From a virus: a stretch of DNA of 22,654 nucleotides. The stretch covers positions 1 to 22,654 of the IMG/VR virus record IMGVR_UViG_3300034523_000028; one strand, 5' to 3'. The position numbers and the translations under genes are program-made. The notes beneath the pieces are model-generated. The model was not told where the DNA came from and ran no database searches. It saw only the letters and a program-made list of their open reading frames with translations. This document shows, in pieces, positions 1-6,348 of this stretch; position 1 is the stretch's first letter; every line of letters starts with the position of its first letter.

Positions 1-1
1 T

Positions 2-214
2 CGTTTAATTAAAGACGATAAGTTTAAAAAGTTGGTGCAGTCTATTAAAGACTTTCCAGAAATGTTAGAAAAACGCCCTATTGTTTGCGTAACTGATACA
101 GATGGTATGTTATATCCACTTGGAGGTAATATGCGACTAAAAGCCCTACAAGAATTGAAATTTAAAGATATTCCAGATACTTGGATAACAATGGCAGACG
201 ATTCGAATATTTAA
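2..214 (+). CDS. ParB-like nuclease-domain protein, N-terminal part (cut at left edge; ends at an in-frame TAA)
   Basis: The reading frame is already open at base 2, so the true start lies outside the window. The 70 visible residues fit a ParB/sulfiredoxin-fold domain: a helix around LVQSIKDFPEML, a strand RPIVCV, and the motif GGNMRLKAL, which matches the conserved GxxR-x-x-A signature of ParB domains. The frame stops at TAA (212-214). The next codons in the same frame read QKKEFTIKDN and continue into the following open frame, which is what I recall from intact phage homologues, where a Glu would sit at the TAA. I therefore read this and the next feature as one gene interrupted by a nonsense codon. 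Phage ParB-like proteins often lie beside terminase or DNA-modification genes. What this one does is not shown by the sequence. Confidence 0.75.
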   Translation, partial: RLIKDDKFKKLVQSIKDFPEMLEKRPIVCVTDTDGMLYPLGGNMRLKALQELKFKDIPDTWITMADDSNI

Positions 215-244
215 CAAAAAAAAGAATTTACGATTAAAGATAAT

Positions 245-673
245 GTGGGTTTTGGCGAATGGGATTGGGACACTTTGGCTAATGAATGGGATGCAGAGGA
301 TTTGGATAAATGGGGGTTGGATGTGCCAATCGAAAAAGAATTAAACGAAGAAGATTTATTTGATATTGAAATTCCATTTTACACGCCATCTGAAATACAG
401 CCAAAGATAAATGAATTAGCTAATTTAGATAAAACAAAAACTCTTATTAAAAAAATTGATTTATTGAAAATAGACAATGAATTAAAAGAAATTTTGAAAA
501 TACGAGCGTCATTTTTTACTGATTTTAATTTTCAAAAAATAGCAGATTTTTATTCAAAACAAAATAAAGATGTCAAAGAAATATTTGAAGATTTAGGAAT
601 GGTGATTTTAGCACCTAAAGAGGCACTTAAAAAGGGATTTATTGAATTGTCAGAAAATGTTTTTGAATTATGA
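245..673 (+). CDS. C-terminal part of the interrupted ParB-like protein
   Basis: This continues the ParB-like protein in the same frame after the TAA at 212-214. The first possible start after the stop is GTG at 245, but homology-like sequence already begins at 215, so the GTG is a reinitiation candidate rather than a natural start. The segment opens with VGFGEWDWDTLANEWD and GLDVP, a Trp/Asp-rich stretch that I associate with the region just after the ParB fold in Bacteroidota phage proteins. The rest (residues about 40-142) is helical and Lys/Glu-rich and has no recognised catalytic motif. Its stop overlaps the start of the next gene (ATGA at 670-673), so the two are probably translationally coupled. 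It could be a live protein made by reinitiation or readthrough, or a decaying pseudogene half. Confidence 0.6.
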   Translation: MGFGEWDWDTLANEWDAEDLDKWGLDVPIEKELNEEDLFDIEIPFYTPSEIQPKINELANLDKTKTLIKKIDLLKIDNELKEILKIRASFFTDFNFQKIADFYSKQNKDVKEIFEDLGMVILAPKEALKKGFIELSENVFEL

Positions 674-1464
674 TTTTCTACGTTTTAAGTATCCAAGAAA
701 AAAAATACAATAAAACCGTTCGGTATTTAGAAAAAAGGAATTTTGATTATAAAGTTTTAATCCCAGATTGTTTAGAAAGTAATATTTCAGAAAGCTATAA
801 TGATAAAGCAATAATTTACGATACTGAATTATGTAAATCTTATGTAGATTTTTGCGGAACTAATATTGAAAACGGAGCAGCAGTTGGAAGGGTTGCAAGT
901 ATTTTTGAAGCTCAAAAAAGTGGAGGGATTAGTGTTTGTTTAGATGACGATTATGGGGGTGGATTAACTGCAAGCAAGCCATTAAATCAATACAATAAAC
1001 AAAGGTTAATTTATGTTATTGAAAAATTACACGAAATGACTTTGGAAACAGGAATTGTATTTGGAGGTTACAGTGGTGGAGCAATGCCTCAACCTTATAA
1101 AAGAAATATAATGCAGGTTTGGATAATGGATTTTAAATGGAATTTATTAGATTTAAATATGATATTAAATGAAGACGTAAATTTTTCAATAAGTAAATGG
1201 CATAGAGGAATTGCAAATTTTGGTTTAGCAACTATTTTAAGAAGTAATGCACAAACAGCTGAGATGGATAAAATAGATGGAAATACGAAACATATTTATG
1301 CAACTGATAGAAGTTACAGAAAGTCGTTTGGAAGTGTATTACAAGACCCAAATAATGCTAAATTAACTATAAACAGACATAATACAAAAAGAGGTGCTTT
1401 ATGGCATCACAAAATTAGTTGGATTAAATTAGCACCAAAAATATTGGACAATGGCGTACGATAA
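670..1464 (+). CDS. Putative GT-A glycosyltransferase, GREB1/TET-associated (TAGT)-like
   Basis: A 264-residue protein with a plausible GT-A layout. It has an N-terminal strand (MIFYVLSI), a helix-strand unit ending in KVLIPD, and VCLDDDYGGG at residues 89-98, whose D92-D93-D94 could be the metal/nucleotide-sugar DxD motif. A second acidic motif, NEDV, is at 167-170, followed by a Trp/His/Arg-rich C-terminal half. The LDDD plus ED arrangement recalls the glycosyltransferases found with TET/JBP enzymes and ParB-like proteins in phage base-modification operons. That family call is from memory and is moderate only. It overlaps the ParB-like gene by 4 bases and the small terminase gene by 14. No TET/JBP dioxygenase or thymidylate synthase homologue is visible here, so the acceptor (modified base or protein) is unknown. 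Confidence 0.55.
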   Translation: MIFYVLSIQEKKYNKTVRYLEKRNFDYKVLIPDCLESNISESYNDKAIIYDTELCKSYVDFCGTNIENGAAVGRVASIFEAQKSGGISVCLDDDYGGGLTASKPLNQYNKQRLIYVIEKLHEMTLETGIVFGGYSGGAMPQPYKRNIMQVWIMDFKWNLLDLNMILNEDVNFSISKWHRGIANFGLATILRSNAQTAEMDKIDGNTKHIYATDRSYRKSFGSVLQDPNNAKLTINRHNTKRGALWHHKISWIKLAPKILDNGVR

Positions 1465-1822
1465 AAAGAAAATATTTGAACAGGCTAAAGATGCAATAGT
1501 AAAACATAAACTATTCTTTGTAGAGGATATTGTGGCGTTTTTGCCATGCGACAAAACAACTTTCTATCGCTTTTTTGAACCTGAAAGCAACGAATGCAAC
1601 GAACTAAAAGAATTACTTAACCAAAATAGGACAGAGTTAAAAGTTTCTATGCGTTCAAAATGGTATAAGTCAAATGCACCAGCACTTCAAATGGCTTTGA
1701 TGAAATTAATTTGTTCTGATGAGGAGCGTAAAAAATTAAGCATGACGCATACTGATGTAACGACAAACGGCAAAGAAATAAAACTTCCACCGTTTATGAA
1801 AGCTAATGATAGCCAATCCTAA
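1451..1822 (+). CDS. terS: Terminase small subunit
   Basis: A 123-residue protein directly upstream of the large terminase. The N-terminal half is a helix-turn-helix-like DNA-binding region (about residues 5-40, with FLPCDKTTFYRFF as the likely turn and recognition helix). This is followed by a helical segment containing ALQMALMKLICSDEERKKLS and then TDVTTNGKE, a pattern I recognise from small terminase proteins of flavobacterial phages. Small terminases recognise the packaging site on concatemeric DNA and load the large subunit. Its start overlaps the glycosyltransferase by 14 bases and its end overlaps terL by 17, so the three are probably co-translated. The call rests on position plus family pattern. 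Confidence 0.8.
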   Translation: MAYDKKKIFEQAKDAIVKHKLFFVEDIVAFLPCDKTTFYRFFEPESNECNELKELLNQNRTELKVSMRSKWYKSNAPALQMALMKLICSDEERKKLSMTHTDVTTNGKEIKLPPFMKANDSQS

Positions 1823-2960
1823 CTTTGATTACTTACACGATAAGATTAACGAGCAACGAATAATCCTTTTGCAAGGCGGTACACGGAGCGGAAAGACTTA
1901 TGCTACTATTTACTTTTTAATTGACTTCTGTTTGCTTTATACTGGGATGGAAATAGACTTGGTACGTGATACTTTCACGGCATTAAAAGCAACGGCATGG
2001 AAGGACTTTAAAGACGTTTTGTTAAGTTTGAATTTATACCATGATAAATTTCACAATAAGACAGACCACACCTACGAATTAAACGGCAACACGATAAGCT
2101 ACTACGGTGCAGATACTCCCGACAAGATACACGGACGAAGCCGAGATATACTTTGGATTAACGAGGCTCACCAATTCCCACAGGAGACAATAGACCAACT
2201 ATTCCCTAGAACTAGACATCGTATCATTTGCGATTATAACCCAGCATTAGGCTTAGAACATTGGCTTGACCAGTACATCGAAAAATACCCTCCCTTAATC
2301 ACAACCTACAAAAACAATCCTTTTTTGACCCAATCACAAATAGAAGATATTGAAAGTAGACAGCATAATGATTATTGGTGGAAAATATACGGTAATGGCG
2401 AAAGAGCTACAAGGCAGGGCGCAATCTTCACCAACTGGACTACAGGCGAATTTGATAATAGCCTACCTTATGTCTATGGTCAGGATTATGGATTCGCAAT
2501 TGATCCGACTACATTAATCAAAGTAGCAGTTGATAAGGTTAATAAAAAAATTTATGCACATGAGGAACTATATGAAGTTGGTAAATTAGGAACGGATGAC
2601 ATATATAACAGAAATAAACAATTGATAGCCAAACAAACCGATTTAATCATTGGTGATAGTCATGGGCAACAAAATAGATTAGTCGAGGATTTAAGACGAA
2701 AGGGTTTGAACATACAGGAGAGTAACAACTATTGCAAGGGTGCTAGCGAAATGATACCGACTGCAACTGACTATCAAATTGTAATTACATCGACTAGCCA
2801 CAACCTTCGAAAAGAATTTAGTAATTTTGTATGGAATGATAAAAAGGCTGGTATTCCAGTAGATGCCTTTGACCATGCTATTGCAGGCTTATTATATGCT
2901 TTGGCTTTCTTTCATCAAGAAAAAAAATATAACAAAGTTTCAAAAAAGAGTTTAATTTAG
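1806..2960 (+). CDS. terL: Terminase large subunit (ATPase-nuclease packaging motor)
   Basis: 384 residues, close to the usual 400-450. The ATPase domain shows Walker A as GGTRSGKT at residues 24-31 and Walker B as ILWINE at 115-120, with E120 as the likely catalytic carboxylate. The RNase H-like nuclease domain follows, with acidic residues in GQDYGF (D227), GDSHGQ (D284) and the final AFDHAIAGLLYAL (D356-H357). The arrangement resembles the PBSX-type/Terminase_3 group. The enzyme drives DNA into the prohead at the portal and cuts the concatemer. It starts inside the 3' end of terS (17-base overlap) and is followed 4 bases later by a small gene. Portal and capsid genes do not follow it as they usually would; they lie about 13.7 and 9.6 kb downstream. 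Confidence 0.95.
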   Translation: MIANPNFDYLHDKINEQRIILLQGGTRSGKTYATIYFLIDFCLLYTGMEIDLVRDTFTALKATAWKDFKDVLLSLNLYHDKFHNKTDHTYELNGNTISYYGADTPDKIHGRSRDILWINEAHQFPQETIDQLFPRTRHRIICDYNPALGLEHWLDQYIEKYPPLITTYKNNPFLTQSQIEDIESRQHNDYWWKIYGNGERATRQGAIFTNWTTGEFDNSLPYVYGQDYGFAIDPTTLIKVAVDKVNKKIYAHEELYEVGKLGTDDIYNRNKQLIAKQTDLIIGDSHGQQNRLVEDLRRKGLNIQESNNYCKGASEMIPTATDYQIVITSTSHNLRKEFSNFVWNDKKAGIPVDAFDHAIAGLLYALAFFHQEKKYNKVSKKSLI

Positions 2961-2964
2961 ATTT

Positions 2965-3186
2965 ATGGATAAAATAGATTTAAGAGCCTACAGCCAAAAA
3001 GAAATAGATGAAAAGTATAACCAAGTTTTAGAAATGGTTAGGAATGGTGAGCAAATTAAATCAGCTATCAAAAAAGCAAATATAGGAGACAAAACATTTT
3101 ACAAGAGGATTTCACCAAGTCAATTAGCTGAATTAAAATTTGAAAAGAATTTAAATACCAAATATTCTTTTAAAAAACTGTACTAA
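2965..3186 (+). CDS. Small HTH-like protein of unknown role
   Basis: A 73-residue, Lys-rich protein 4 bases after terL. The middle, MVRNGEQIKSAIKKANIGDK followed by TFYKRI, looks like a helix-turn-helix of the Hin/terS type (residues about 24-50). This suggests a DNA-binding accessory, possibly an extra small-terminase-like protein or a regulator. I do not recognise a named family. It closes the terminase transcription block; a new promoter-like region follows. Confidence 0.6.
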   Translation: MDKIDLRAYSQKEIDEKYNQVLEMVRNGEQIKSAIKKANIGDKTFYKRISPSQLAELKFEKNLNTKYSFKKLY

Positions 3187-3189
3187 AGA

Positions 3190-3199
3190 TTTTAGCCAT
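3190..3199 (+). promoter_or_regulatory. Upstream promoter box TTTTAGCCAT (copy 1)
   Basis: The ten bases TTTTAGCCAT end 31 bases before the TTTG of the -7 box at 3231. The identical ten bases at 11376-11385 also end exactly 31 bases before a TTTG, at 11417. Equal sequence and equal spacing at two operon heads suggest a binding site for a phage late activator or repressor, around -49 to -40. Function is inferred. Confidence 0.45.
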
Positions 3200-3226
3200 A
3201 TAAAATAAACAAACCTAAATTAGATT

Positions 3227-3234
3227 TACATTTG
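3227..3234 (+). promoter_or_regulatory. Bacteroidota -7 promoter element TACATTTG, probably leaderless
   Basis: TACATTTG matches the Bacteroidota -7 consensus TAnnTTTG exactly. It is followed by CATT and then the ATG at 3239. With normal geometry for this box, the transcript would begin at about that A, giving a leaderless mRNA for the tail operon. I see no -33 TTG at the usual distance, so an activator may replace it. Confidence 0.55.
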
Positions 3235-3238
3235 CATT

Positions 3239-3652
3239 ATGTATAGCGATTTAGTAGATATAATTAGGACAGCCTCCAATGAGGTTAACCCAGAAGGGTC
3301 ATTTTATCATGGCAGGGTTTCAGACGTTAATCTGAATAGTCCTATGCTTTCATTGCCTCAAATTAGATTATATCCTGTTACTATGATTGTTAATGGCGGT
3401 GTAGATAATGTACCTAACTGCTTACTTTCATTTATATTCCAAGATTCACCGCATGAAGATACTGAAGGTCGAGAAGAAATACTCTACAATGCTGATACTT
3501 TAGCAAGGCGGTTTAAAAACAATTTAGAGCAAAAGAATTATGAACTAACCAATTTTAGAGTTGAGCCGTTTATTCAATTGTTTTCAGCTGTTACAAGTGG
3601 AGTGAACGTTTCATTTACCATTAACTATAAATCGAGTAAAGTATGTTTATAG
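3239..3652 (+). CDS. Putative tail terminator/completion protein
   Basis: A 137-residue protein opening the tail operon. It has an N-terminal helix (MYSDLVDIIRTASNEVN), then LPQIRLYPVTMIV, an acidic loop with QDSPHEDTEGREEI, a long helix around ADTLARRFKNNLEQ, and closing strands (VSFTINYKSS). This helix-sheet-helix-sheet plan and the position beside a gp10-like protein fit tail terminators that cap the tail tube and join it to the head. The start is the ATG directly after the -7 box. Its stop overlaps the next gene by 10 bases (3643-3652). The family call is from pattern and position, not from a diagnostic motif. Confidence 0.55.
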   Translation: MYSDLVDIIRTASNEVNPEGSFYHGRVSDVNLNSPMLSLPQIRLYPVTMIVNGGVDNVPNCLLSFIFQDSPHEDTEGREEILYNADTLARRFKNNLEQKNYELTNFRVEPFIQLFSAVTSGVNVSFTINYKSSKVCL

Positions 3653-4131
3653 AAGATATATTAGAAAAGTTTGGCATCACAGCAACGGAGGCGTTGGTTA
3701 ATGCAATTAAGACTAAGCTAATCGAAAGGCAGGGCGCAAGCGGTAGCTTTAGAAGCGTAGTTAATGCAAGTGGGCGTTTAGCTGATTCAATTGATTATGT
3801 AGTGACTGGATCAAGATTAACCATAAGAGGAAATGACTATATTTATTATTTAGAAAACGGTAGAAAAGCCGGCAAAAGACCACCAAAAGATGTAATAAGA
3901 AAATGGATTGATGATAAGGGCATAGTTCCACGTGATAACATTAGTAAAGATAGTTTAGCTTTTTTAATAGCTCGTAAGATGGGCGAAGAAGGTTCGACAA
4001 TCTACAAGGCAGGCGGTTCTGATTTAGTTTCTGGAATATTTAATGACCAATTTGTTGACAGCTTGCAATCTGAATTTATGAATTTATTAACAGTGGAGAT
4101 TGAAAGCGAGATTTTAAAATTAGTTGCATAA
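3643..4131 (+). CDS. HK97 gp10-like head-tail joining/neck protein
   Basis: 162 residues. The diagnostic part is DYIYYLENGRKAGKRPP (residues 65-81), followed by IRKWIDDKGI. This Y-x-x-x-L-E-x-G-R plus P-P-x-x-x-I-x-x-W pattern is common in HK97-gp10/minor tail joining proteins. An N-terminal helix (FIEDILEKFGITATEALVNA) and a helical C-terminus flank it. These proteins sit at the neck and help attach the tail to the filled capsid. The stop shares its last base with the next gene's start (TAATG at 4131). It is separated from the portal and capsid genes it would be expected to accompany. Confidence 0.7.
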   Translation: MFIEDILEKFGITATEALVNAIKTKLIERQGASGSFRSVVNASGRLADSIDYVVTGSRLTIRGNDYIYYLENGRKAGKRPPKDVIRKWIDDKGIVPRDNISKDSLAFLIARKMGEEGSTIYKAGGSDLVSGIFNDQFVDSLQSEFMNLLTVEIESEILKLVA

Positions 4132-4937
4132 TGAGTAAAGTATATACACTAAAAGAACGACCAGCTAATTGGAGTAGCGCACATGATTCGATTCGTTATG
4201 TATTTGATTTACCTACCGAAAATATAATATTCGTTGGTGATACGGATGGATATGCAGGAATTTTATTAGCAGGTCACTTTATGGGAACCTCAAATGTATT
4301 AAGTGCAGGTGATTTAATATATATCGACACAGCTCCATACATTGGAGTTCACGTGGTTAAGGAAGTAGATCCAACTGGATTGCCATTTTACATTTTAGAA
4401 ACAAAATATATAAGTACAATTACTTTAACTGGCAAAGCAAAATTTGCAACGACACAAGAGTGGTTTTTATACACAGGGTTGACCACAGCTGAAAAGTTTG
4501 ATGGTAGAGAATACGATTATAAACTTAGTGGAGTGCTTAATATGGTTTGCGGTGTCGATGGATTTATGACAATTGACGTTGCTAAATTTGTAGCATCAAG
4601 TTTTGATTTGCCAACTCCTATGCTCGATTCAATAGATTTGCAAAGTGATCTATCTTATAATTTAATAAATGCTTATCGACTATGCAGGCCTACAGCTTAT
4701 GATTTTATTGGATATGCTTTGAATAGCTCAATAACAAGTGAAGAATTAAACGCTAAATTCATAGGTCAGTATAAAGCTTTAAAAGAAGTTGATAACGTTA
4801 TATATTCAAACGCTATGAATTTTGCAAGCATCTTTACTCCATTTAATGAATTAAAAAGTTATTATGTCAAACCAATTGTGGACACTTCACTTGATAGCGA
4901 TTCTTTCAAATCCGACTTTATAAATATAAATAAATAA
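4131..4937 (+). CDS. Tail-region structural protein of unknown role
   Basis: 268 residues, beta-rich at the N-terminus (ANWSSAHDSIRYVFDLP, then several short strands through about residue 110) and more helical at the C-terminus. The opening P-A-x-W-S-x-A-H-x-x-I pattern recalls a group of Bacteroidota phage proteins starting with 'PAYNPI'-like sequence and found among tail genes. No enzymatic motif is visible. Overlaps with the neck gene upstream (1 base) and a 2-base gap to the next gene place it in the tail operon. A baseplate or tail-tip component is the most likely role, but this is inference from position. Confidence 0.5.
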   Translation: MSKVYTLKERPANWSSAHDSIRYVFDLPTENIIFVGDTDGYAGILLAGHFMGTSNVLSAGDLIYIDTAPYIGVHVVKEVDPTGLPFYILETKYISTITLTGKAKFATTQEWFLYTGLTTAEKFDGREYDYKLSGVLNMVCGVDGFMTIDVAKFVASSFDLPTPMLDSIDLQSDLSYNLINAYRLCRPTAYDFIGYALNSSITSEELNAKFIGQYKALKEVDNVIYSNAMNFASIFTPFNELKSYYVKPIVDTSLDSDSFKSDFININK

Positions 4938-4939
4938 TC

Positions 4940-5566
4940 ATGTCAGTATTAACAAAAACCGCCCTTAAATCAGCAATAACATCAGCATTTGCCACCAGTG
5001 TGGTCAATACCGATGTAATCACTCAACTCCATAATGTAGTGGATAGCTATGAAGATTTTATTGCTAGCTTAACCCAATCGCAAATAAATGCTTTAACTCC
5101 TATTGTTAGTCAAATTGTATTCAATACAGACTTAGGACAGCTTCAATATTACGATGGATCACAATGGCAATCATTAGCTAGTACAAGCGATGCAATAATG
5201 AGCGTTACTAGAACCCTTACAAGTGCTGAAATATTAGATTTGTTTACCACTTCAATTGAATTAATACCAAGTCAAGGACTTAATAGAGTAATAGTTCCTA
5301 TTCAACTTATATATCAATATACTTTTGTGGATGAAGCCTATGATACCGATGGAAATGATATTGAAATAAAATTAGGGGAGGCTGTAATAACTACTATTGC
5401 AGATACAGTTTTAGAAAGTGCATCTGATTTAATCGGCACATCAGCAATTGGAGCGGTAACACTAATAGACAATCAGGAGCTAATTATAAAAAATAGTACA
5501 GCCAATCCAGTTGATGGAGATGGAACTTTAACGGTAACAATTTATTATAGAGTAATTTCAATTTAA
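4940..5566 (+). CDS. Tail structural/fibre-like protein
   Basis: 208 residues. An N-terminal helical region (residues 1-50) leads into IVFNTDLGQLQYYDGSQWQS (residues 58-77). This is the short 'FNTxxxxLQxYDGxxW' module that recurs in phage tail fibres and in Bacteroidota surface proteins with trimeric fibre folds. The rest is beta-rich with alternating hydrophobic residues and Thr/Ser/Asp, ending in TVTIYYRVISI. A tail-tip or short fibre role fits this and the flanking genes. The stop overlaps the next start by one base (TAATG). Confidence 0.5.
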   Translation: MSVLTKTALKSAITSAFATSVVNTDVITQLHNVVDSYEDFIASLTQSQINALTPIVSQIVFNTDLGQLQYYDGSQWQSLASTSDAIMSVTRTLTSAEILDLFTTSIELIPSQGLNRVIVPIQLIYQYTFVDEAYDTDGNDIEIKLGEAVITTIADTVLESASDLIGTSAIGAVTLIDNQELIIKNSTANPVDGDGTLTVTIYYRVISI

Positions 5567-6348
5567 TGCCAATTACACACCTTAATAATGCACCTGTGAT
5601 ACTCGATATAGAGTACGCATGGGATTTGCCACAGGGCTTGGCAATAGTGTACGCAATCCCTATTAATTACGGATTTGGTAAGGTGTTAACAGATAATGGA
5701 ACTTTGACCGATGTGAATACTTATGGTCCTTTACCGAGCGGTGTAGTTTTGCAAACTGATATAACTGGAAGCGTAGTTAATGTTTTGGTTTCTCTTTTTT
5801 GCCCGATAGGTTTTTATGTGATTAGCCTATTAGATGCAGACGGTAATGAGTACTTAATTAGACTTAGGGTTTCTGAATTTTCATTTTTCGGCTCAAATGA
5901 ATATTATCCACAGGCCGAGATAGTCAATAATTGTGGCACGAACTTTAAAGGTATTAACATTGTTTGGCTAACTAAACAAGGCGGATGGGATAACTTTTAC
6001 TTTACTGGCAAACGCTACATATACGATACAGAAAGCGAAGCTAACAAAACATTTATTGATTCAAATAGGATTCAAAGAAAGTTTGAGAATGGCACTACTT
6101 ATAAAGGGGTCACAGTTAGCACTGGAGTTATTGACTTAAATCAAAACAAAAAATTAGAGTCTTTAATGACCGCAATACAAGCGTTTTATTATGATGAGGA
6201 TATTCCATTCTATTATGGATGGAACGCAAGATTTACGCCTATTATATTCGATTCTAATGACCTTATAGTATTAGATTCTAATGAAAGGAATTTAACTAGG
6301 CTATTTAGATTTAGAATTGCTCAAAGTGTAAACATTCAAAGTCAGTAA
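5566..6348 (+). CDS. Putative distal tail (Dit-like) protein
   Basis: 260 residues, beta-rich. The second half holds WLTKQGGWDNFYFTGKRYI, which resembles the 'GGW-x-x-F-x-F' strand pair of tail proteins in Bacteroidota phages. It ends with a long helix (KKLESLMTAIQAFYYDEDIP) and a strand-rich tail (RLFRFRIAQSV). The gene lies directly before the large 679-residue tail-tip protein, the normal place for a distal tail protein. It overlaps both neighbours by one base. The Dit label is positional inference; I see no sequence motif that proves it. Confidence 0.45.
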   Translation: MPITHLNNAPVILDIEYAWDLPQGLAIVYAIPINYGFGKVLTDNGTLTDVNTYGPLPSGVVLQTDITGSVVNVLVSLFCPIGFYVISLLDADGNEYLIRLRVSEFSFFGSNEYYPQAEIVNNCGTNFKGINIVWLTKQGGWDNFYFTGKRYIYDTESEANKTFIDSNRIQRKFENGTTYKGVTVSTGVIDLNQNKKLESLMTAIQAFYYDEDIPFYYGWNARFTPIIFDSNDLIVLDSNERNLTRLFRFRIAQSVNIQSQ

